Origin: Endomychus coccineus
Lineage: Eukaryota; Arthropoda; Insecta; Coleoptera; Endomychidae
Reading direction: 5' to 3'
Assembly (NCBI GenBank): GCA_958510875.1
Contig: OY294068.1
Location: forward strand, 29,926,297-29,990,296
DNA length: 64,000 nt
Shown here: in pieces, positions 60,701 through 64,000 of the stretch
How positions within the stretch are numbered: position 1 is the first letter of the stretch
Layout: every line of letters starts with the position of its first letter
Position numbers and translations under genes: made by a program
The notes under the pieces: model-generated
The model's input: the letters and a program-made list of their open reading frames with translations, nothing else
What the model was told of the DNA's origin: nothing
Database searches by the model: none

Positions 60701-62846
60701 AATTGCCTTTTTTTGCCTATTCTAGATTTTTTTCCACATTTTGCCATTTTTCGTAAATTCTGCCTTTTTGTGGCCTTTTAAATTTGATGCTACCTACCCA
60801 TGATATTATTCATATTTCTATTACTAAGCCTTTCTGTAATAAAATTTTGGTACTATAAAAAAATATTAATGGTTTGTTTATTAATGGTAAGTAAAGAACA
60901 CACATTTTAAAAAGTTTTAAACGATTCGTGAGTTTGTTTAGAAAGATGAGCTCTAAGTTGAATGTATGGATCCGACCATATCCGTAACTTTATCTAGAAG
61001 GAGATGGCGCATTTCGTAAATCGTGCGGCAAATCGATTAAGTTTTCTTAAAGGCTCTGTTGTGGGTGCAGATATATAAAAAAAGATTTCCCGATGTCCCT
61101 TTGCCACCTAAACCAGTAATTACAAGGTGGGGAACGTGGCTCGAAGCAGTTTTTTTTACTTTGAACACTGCAATGAAATAGAATTAGTAATGTCAGAATT
61201 TGATCATGATATTTCTGAAACAATTCGAGAAAAAAAATATTAAAAAATCCGAAATTGAAACAGCAACTTGCATATATCAATGGCAATTATAAATTAATGG
61301 TTAGCACAATTATCTTATTAGAAAAACAAGAGTTTATTTACGTAAGTCAGTTAAATTAATAGTTAATTTAAAGTCAAAAATTAAATCAGCACCTGGAAGT
61401 AATGGTCAATTAATTTCTAAAAAAATTAAATATGTTTTTGACAATAATGAAGGTATCTCGTTTTTATCTGATGTTGCTAAAATTTTGAATAGGACGTTTT
61501 CCGAAGAATTATAAATTGAGCCTGATTTATTATTTGCTCTTAAATATGCTCCGATTACATCTGTCGATGTAGAATGTTCATTTTCAATGTACAAATTAAT
61601 TTTGAGTGATAGAAGACAGAATTTTAAAACAGAAAATATAGATAAGAACTTAGTTGTATCTATTAATGATAAAATTTTAAGTGGTTACAATGTTTTATTA
61701 TTAATTAACAATTATTTAGCTATTATGTTGTATAATAAATAATAACTTATTATTAATAATTAATTAATTATGGTGAAGGTATTTTGCCTATATTGTCTAT
61801 ATATGTTAAGATTTCAGTCTTTATCAATAAAAATCTTTGCCTATGTAAAGCGCCTTTTTCTTCCTTTCATAAATCCGAGCTTTACTTATGAGTGTATAAT
61901 TGCAAAAAATAATAATACGCAACAATTCCTTCATTTTTCGAGTCGGCTATGAAAACAATTATGTTAAAAGAGTTACTGACCTTTAACTTGACGTTTCTTT
62001 AGTATCGTTTAGTTTTGAAGAGGAAATTCAATTTTTCGAGTACAGAGGTGGATGGAAACAGCTATTCACATTCAGAGCCTATGAATTTATTTATTTTACA
62101 TGGATTATGCGATAAAATAATTAGTTACACTTGGTTTAATGAAATGTATTCAAATTTAACACAATTAATGGTGGACATTTTCTTTCGTTTATCGTTATAA
62201 AGTTCAAACTCCACTGTTTGGCTTTGCTAATTTGCAAACCTTGTGCTTGTTTGGCATTTTTACAAACCGGCCCTATTTTGAATCGGCCCGATGGCCTAGA
62301 CTTACATCATCACTTCTTTTACCCATAAATTGGACTTCAGTTTCAACTTAAATTTCAGATTCTTGCACTCTAAATTCGAGGATGCTTTATACTTAGGCCA
62401 TACGATTCTTAGAATTTCACGATATGTGGGCGCTGCAGATGTGTCTGCGATCATCTCGTCAATTTTCACTCTACTTATATATACGAAGAGCATAATGGAA
62501 GCTATTTCACTTTTGCATGACTTGGAATTTTATTCAAATGAGAATGAAAACGTTGAAGGTGAGGCACTTTTGTTTTCGCAATGTAGTGTTAAAAATTTAA
62601 ATTTTACCAGATCATACTCAACTCTCCTAATCACCGTAGGTTCTTTCATAAAACTACCAATCTGATATTATTTATTGTAGGTCAAATAAGATTCTGCAGT
62701 GCGTCTTTGACTCTCCAATTGGAAACTGGATTTGCAACAGTTACACAATGCCAATGCCTGAAACGCTTACACGAGCGAGGAATTGACCTAAAAATGCTTG
62801 AACGTAATATCTGGCTTCAGAAATTTATAAATATAATGTGGCTCTG
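30769..62846 (+). CDS. ADCY10-like: Adenylate cyclase type 10-like (soluble adenylyl cyclase family), probably catalytically degenerate
   Basis: Exons: 30769-31027, 31206-31478, 31535-31758, 33364-33421, 33622-33838, 36357-36553, 38776-39007, 41493-41748, 44864-45103, 48152-48420, 49701-49853, 49913-50003, 51781-about 52051, 52621-52884, 54082-54247, 54306-54434, 57070-57182, 59654-59798, 59891-60069, 60148-60407, about 62013-62130, 62359-62558 and 62681-62846 or beyond. The order follows human sAC: C1 ([16 protein letters not shown]), C2 ([24 protein letters not shown]), P-loop GDEGQGKT, Walker-B-like [15 protein letters not shown], then TPR-like helices ([19 protein letters not shown]). The family makes cAMP in response to bicarbonate and calcium. 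Here, residues aligned with human D47, R176, K334, N412 and R416 read K, Q, R, S and S; K95, D99 and T405 are kept. Splice phase is unresolved at 52044-52621 and in exon 62013. After 62846 either the gene continues past the window (GTAAAT donor) or ends at TAA. Confidence 0.85.
32235..33260 (+). mobile_element. LINE fragment with RNase H region (R1/I group)
   Basis: Carries pieces of the post-RT region ([16 protein letters not shown]), an RNase H stretch (WFTDESK, then [14 protein letters not shown]) and the terminal zinc-knuckle-like block [22 protein letters not shown] (32995-33060). Frameshifts and stops break it. A related copy lies at 58060-58675. It is inserted sense in ADCY10-like intron 3. 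Confidence 0.7.
34195..34392 (-). mobile_element. PLE-type terminal repeat with hammerhead-like motif (copy 1)
   Basis: About 200 bases closely similar to 38005-38215; shared blocks include cttatccactaaaaatac, aaactaaattataaatcaaa and gtttaaatactatttggg. On the minus strand, 34280-34316 reads core CTGATAA, a hairpin GGATACT/AGTAGTC, GAA and AGGTC. This is a hammerhead-like order with a one-pair stem III. One core base differs from consensus (G8 to A). PLE identity is inferred from the ribozyme-like fold. Confidence 0.5.
34393..35587. mobile_element. Non-autonomous DNA element with long TIRs (~150 bp)
   Basis: Left CCAGTCGCT at 34393 and right AGCGACTGG ending at 35587. The arms stay alike inward through ccacatctctattttatgat and ttttttggggcgctgat and on to gaaaacct.atgcg. 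The interior has no gene. It is inserted between two oppositely oriented fragments of the same terminal repeat (34195-34392 and 35600-35660). Confidence 0.75.
35600..35660 (+). repeat. Short fragment of the same PLE-type repeat, inverted
   Basis: acataatttagtttaccctgataatggttacttgg is the reverse complement of the matching part of the copies at 34.3 and 38.1 kb. The sequence after it (atttagagc) departs from the ribozyme consensus. Confidence 0.5.
36635..37420 (-). mobile_element. mariner transposon, internally deleted (786 bp)
   Basis: TIRs begin CGAGGGGAAGGTGAAAAGTC at 36635 and end with the reverse complement of CGAAGGCAAGGTAAATAGTC at 37420, bounded by TA on both sides. The minus strand encodes FVTVDETWI, then, frameshifted, [20 protein letters not shown] and [20 protein letters not shown]. 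This is the mariner DDD catalytic core with the first and second aspartates visible. The N-terminal DNA-binding part and the region with the third Asp are missing or scrambled. Confidence 0.88.
37421..37995. other. ADCY10-like intron, nothing recognised
   Basis: AT-rich, no coding or repeat signature found. Confidence 0.4.
38005..38215 (-). mobile_element. PLE-type terminal repeat with hammerhead-like motif (copy 2)
   Basis: Second copy of the 34195-34392 repeat. On the minus strand, 38135-38094 reads CAGATGA (one change from the CTGATGA core), a perfect stem GGCTAC/GTAGCC with loop TTG, then CGTAAGGTC where the sibling has CGAAAGGTC. The stem is better preserved than in copy 1 while the core is worse, so together they define an intact consensus. 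Confidence 0.55.
39327..39370 (-). ncRNA. Hammerhead ribozyme motif, one core change
   Basis: Minus strand: stem I CGTCTT/AAGACG (six pairs), core CTGTTGA (position A6 is T), stem II GGTC/GACC with loop GTGA, GAA, ACGTACGT and cleavage base A. Stems are stronger than in the 13477 copy, but the A6 change should abolish or reduce cleavage. Confidence 0.65.
40262..40775 (+). mobile_element. Penelope-like reverse transcriptase fragment (family of 45.5-47.9 kb)
   Basis: Encodes [20 protein letters not shown], then [20 protein letters not shown] and, after a stop, [14 protein letters not shown]. These are PLE RT motifs A, B and C. It is nearly the same protein as 46402-46800 and so a truncated copy of that family. 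It is nested inside the minus-strand PLE. Confidence 0.82.
41290..41335 (+). ncRNA. Degenerate hammerhead motif
   Basis: Same layout as 13477-13518 but the core reads CGGATGA and stem I and stem III are broken (acgtaggcaaagagg). Kept as a marker of the terminal repeat, not as an active ribozyme. Confidence 0.45.
41749..42566. other. ADCY10-like intron with an orphan exon-like frame
   Basis: 42470-42568 is open, reads [20 protein letters not shown] and ends at a perfect donor-like CAG/GTAAGTGG. Exons at 41493-41748 and 44864-45103 already align without a gap to human sAC, so this is not needed by the host gene. It may belong to an inserted element. The rest (41790-42260) is unclassified. Confidence 0.35.
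42567..44399. mobile_element. 1.8-kb near-palindromic element with ~710-bp inverted arms
   Basis: The left arm (42567-about 43282) and right arm (about 43690-44399) are reverse complements over about 710 bases with scattered mismatches. Both tips read AGGTAAGTGGAGACATTAAT. The 400-base spacer is AT-rich without a gene. Matching blocks include ggcgcgctgcgccgggcttc against gaagcccggcgtagcgcgtc near the arm bases. The structure is a foldback or long-TIR non-autonomous transposon. The superfamily is unknown and no clear target duplication was found. Confidence 0.85.
45104..45470. other. ADCY10-like intron, nothing recognised
   Basis: No gene. It contains short palindromes such as ggcctaaagtttaggcc (about 45219-45235). 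Confidence 0.4.
45480..47880 (+). mobile_element. Penelope-like retroelement, nearly full length but broken
   Basis: Plus-strand coding order: N-terminal region ([16 protein letters not shown], then [14 protein letters not shown]) at 45801-46124. Reverse transcriptase at 46262-46813 with [33 protein letters not shown] and catalytic [10 protein letters not shown]. After a stop, [22 protein letters not shown] endonuclease at about 47300-47500 ([18 protein letters not shown], then [13 protein letters not shown]). Stops and frameshifts separate the pieces. The 3' end carries a hammerhead motif (47742-47784). It is sense in an ADCY10-like intron. Confidence 0.85.
47742..47784 (+). ncRNA. Hammerhead ribozyme motif of the second PLE family
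   Basis: Stem I TGCC (47742-47745) pairs with GGCA (47781-47784). Core CTGAAGA (47746-47752) keeps all invariant bases, with A at the variable position 7. Stem II GCCACC/GGTTGGC (47754-47759 with 47766-47772) has one bulged T. GAA is at 47773-47775. A minimal ACGT stem III (47776-47779) and cleavage-site C at 47780 complete it. The one-pair stem III is typical of PLE hammerheads, which are thought to act as dimers. Confidence 0.7.
48960..49660 (-). mobile_element. Non-LTR retrotransposon RT fragment
   Basis: Minus strand reads [20 protein letters not shown] with NKST following, and further on [14 protein letters not shown]. These are the fingers and motif B of a LINE reverse transcriptase, with stops. 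It is antisense in the ADCY10-like intron 48421-49700. Confidence 0.6.
50330..51240 (+). mobile_element. Jockey-type LINE RT fragment
   Basis: Readable pieces are [57 protein letters not shown] and [20 protein letters not shown]. These are jockey RT motifs in order, with stops and small indels. It ends abruptly against the mariner fragment. Confidence 0.68.
51245..51668 (+). mobile_element. mariner fragment, 5'-truncated
   Basis: Encodes [12 protein letters not shown], then [20 protein letters not shown] with DFYL, the third catalytic region of mariner. It ends in the TIR ttcacct tgccctcg followed by TA (51669-51670). The TIR matches the mariner at 36635-37420, so it is the same family. The 5' end is lost at the junction with the LINE fragment. 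Confidence 0.8.
52945..53640 (+). mobile_element. Jockey-like LINE, short copy
   Basis: Corresponds to the last part of the 54.7-56.9 kb element: [20 protein letters not shown], then [14 protein letters not shown] and the 3' block ending near ctggctcacacgatgtt. It is frameshifted and 5'-truncated. Confidence 0.65.
54690..56905 (+). mobile_element. Jockey-like LINE, longest copy of its family
   Basis: Starts with an endonuclease region ([31 protein letters not shown], then [15 protein letters not shown]). RT follows: [60 protein letters not shown], a degenerate catalytic region near 56100 ([11 protein letters not shown]), and [20 protein letters not shown]. Several frameshifts and an internal deletion are present. 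Two further partial copies lie at 22.3-23.4 (minus) and 52.9-53.6 kb. Confidence 0.78.
57183..58040. other. ADCY10-like intron, nothing recognised
   Basis: AT-rich sequence. The short frame at 57643-57864 has no signature. Confidence 0.4.
58060..58675 (+). mobile_element. LINE fragment with RNase H-side sequence, second copy
   Basis: Matches 32235-33260: [40 protein letters not shown] and the 3' end gtttctggccggccacaaac before a short GAT repeat tail. The middle is deleted around 58550. It is sense in an ADCY10-like intron. Confidence 0.68.
58676..59653. other. ADCY10-like intron, nothing recognised
   Basis: AT-rich. The segment around 59395-59460 is GC-richer (gaagccctgcttcacgc) but has no coding potential. 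Confidence 0.4.
60681..61884 (+). mobile_element. hAT-superfamily element, internally deleted (1204 bp)
   Basis: TIRs begin TAAAGCTCAGATT (60681) and end aatccgagcttta (61884), flanked by a perfect 8-base duplication CTTATGAG (60673-60680 and 61885-61892). Inside, 61530-61665 encodes the hAT dimerisation motif: [19 protein letters not shown], then [20 protein letters not shown]. Most of the transposase is missing. It is unrelated in sequence to the hAT at 981-3198. Confidence 0.88.
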
Positions 62847-62974
62847 GTAAATGTTCTGAGTGTGTTTATCACTTTACATACTTGTCATATTCGAGATGCC
62901 TTATACAAGCCGATATCAGTCTAGCATTACCTTTTGTTAGATATTAAATACGGTCGACCAGATACTGCAATGCA

Positions 62975-64000
62975 ATATACAGCATGTCCAAAAAGTGCTG
63001 GGAAATAAAACTACCACTCATTGTAGAGGTCAAAATAAGTCTATTGACCGTTTGTTCGTGAGGAGAGTTCAAAATTCTCTTGAAAAATTACATTTTTCTG
63101 CGCTATTCACAAATGCGTGGAAAAATTTTGGTGAAATTTTGCAAGAGTGCTTTGTAGAAAGCTACCCTACTCTCAGTAATCAAATAAATTCAAAGGACAT
63201 TGTAGAAGGGTTAAACCACCCTCACGGCTCTGATGTTTTTAAAATAATTTTATCAGGGGTCGTGATATGGTTCTACAATTTTTTCAACAGAAAGGCTTAT
63301 TCATTATCTTCATTTGTTTATCTCTTGTGAAAATACTGTATTTCGCATAGTTTAGAAGGAAAAAATGTTTTCTAAACACTGATAACTGATATTCTTAGAA
63401 CAAGTTTAATGAAATTGTAGTACAAAATTTAGTTGGCCGTGGACAAAGTCATGATTTTGACAAGAAACAAATTGAGTTTCGATGTTTCGATAATTTGAAT
63501 TTAGTTGCTTTTGTATTGTTTTTTCCCCAATTACTGTTATTACTTAATTACTATTGCTGTTATGGCTGCTTTTAATTGGCAGTATTAAATATGGATTTCC
63601 CTTTTATTGACCAGGTCGATACGCTTTTAGTTCTTGAATTTTGTCAAGGTAACTGCCTCGAAAGTGCCCGCGTCTATCAAGAGAGGTATCCAAATCGGAG
63701 AATTCCAAGTCACAAAACTTTTGCCCGAATTGAAAGACGTTTTCTAGAAACAGGGAGGTTGAAGCCAGCCAGAATCAACGCTGGAAGACCTCGACAAGCC
63801 CGAACACCCATTGTGGAAGATGGTGTTCTTCAAATGATTGATAACATTCCTGAGACCAGTACCAGAACATTGCAACGAGAGATTGGGATTCCAAAAAGCA
63901 CTGCATGTCGACTTTTGAGCGAACAATTAACTCGTCCATTCCACATCCAGGCAGTGCAAGAATTATTGCCACTTGACCACGGATCACGTTTAAATTTTGC
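62975..64000 (+). mobile_element. DNA transposon with DUF4817/HTH transposase, 5' part, runs off the window
   Basis: 63591-64000 is one uninterrupted open frame from ATG, 136 codons, still open at the window end. It starts MDFPFIDQVDTLLVLEFCQG and continues YPNRRIPSHKTFARIERRF, INAGRPRQ, STRTLQREIGIPKSTACRLL and VQELLPLDHGSRLNF. That is a DUF4817-type helix-turn-helix followed by the linker to a DDE transposase. The likely 5' end is near acagcatgtccaaaaag at 62979. Lack of stops suggests a young copy. It lies just 3' of the last visible ADCY10-like exon, probably within its next intron. Confidence 0.72.

Noticed and set aside
62995..63330. 111-codon open frame before the DUF4817 transposase
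   Set aside because: It has no recognisable motif and lies inside the transposon's 5' part; may be chance in AT-rich DNA.
1..64000. CRISPR arrays, bacterial operons, rRNA genes
   Set aside because: No regularly spaced repeats, no Shine-Dalgarno-linked gene runs and no rRNA signature; the window is plainly eukaryotic.

Overview
This is a eukaryotic nuclear window, almost certainly from an insect and most likely a beetle. It is AT-rich, its genes are split by GT-AG introns, its proteins are animal orthologues, and its introns are full of arthropod-type transposons. No prokaryotic operon structure is present. Species assignment is inference. Host genes were read by joining exons by eye and checking splice phase. 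Layout from left to right: (1) 1-4653 holds an inverted repeat and a hAT transposon with a perfect 8-bp target duplication. (2) 4654-10357 (+) is the 3' half of SMC2, the condensin ATPase, with a small BEL/Pao LTR element in one intron. (3) 10564-13640 is a cluster of P-element relatives and a lone Penelope-like terminal repeat carrying a hammerhead ribozyme. (4) 13736-15053 (-) is a helical-repeat gene resembling the FANCE C-terminal domain, with one in-frame stop. It is divergent from (5) WDR89 (15434-19115, +). (6) 19550-20853 is a second P-element/MITE cluster. (7) 21423-30290 (-) is ZFTRAF1/CYHR1, a RING plus TRAF-like zinc-finger protein complete in six exons. It is divergent from (8) a very large ADCY10-like gene (soluble adenylyl cyclase family, 30769 to at least 62846, +, about 23 exons).

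The ADCY10-like gene fills half the window because its introns hold a dense set of insertions: Penelope-like elements (PLEs), non-LTR retrotransposons of at least three families, mariner and hAT elements, and a 1.8-kb near-palindrome. Its exons align collinearly with human soluble adenylyl cyclase: C1, C2, a P-loop NTPase module and a TPR-like tail. However, the aligned metal-binding, bicarbonate-binding and transition-state residues are largely replaced. The protein therefore looks like a catalytically dead, regulatory or scaffold version, which is the most interesting host-gene observation here.

The most interesting mobile-element signal is that separate PLE sequences each carry a hammerhead ribozyme-like fold: an intact core at 13477-13518, a second type at 47742-47784, and degenerate copies at 39327-39370, 41290-41335, 34280-34316 and 38094-38135. 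A P-superfamily transposon is also documented by matching TIRs, 8-bp target duplications and a THAP-like coding remnant.

The host genes belong to different processes (condensin, possible Fanconi pathway, a WD40 protein, a RING/TRAF-like zinc-finger protein, cyclase family) and show no common pathway. The two head-to-head pairs probably share promoters.
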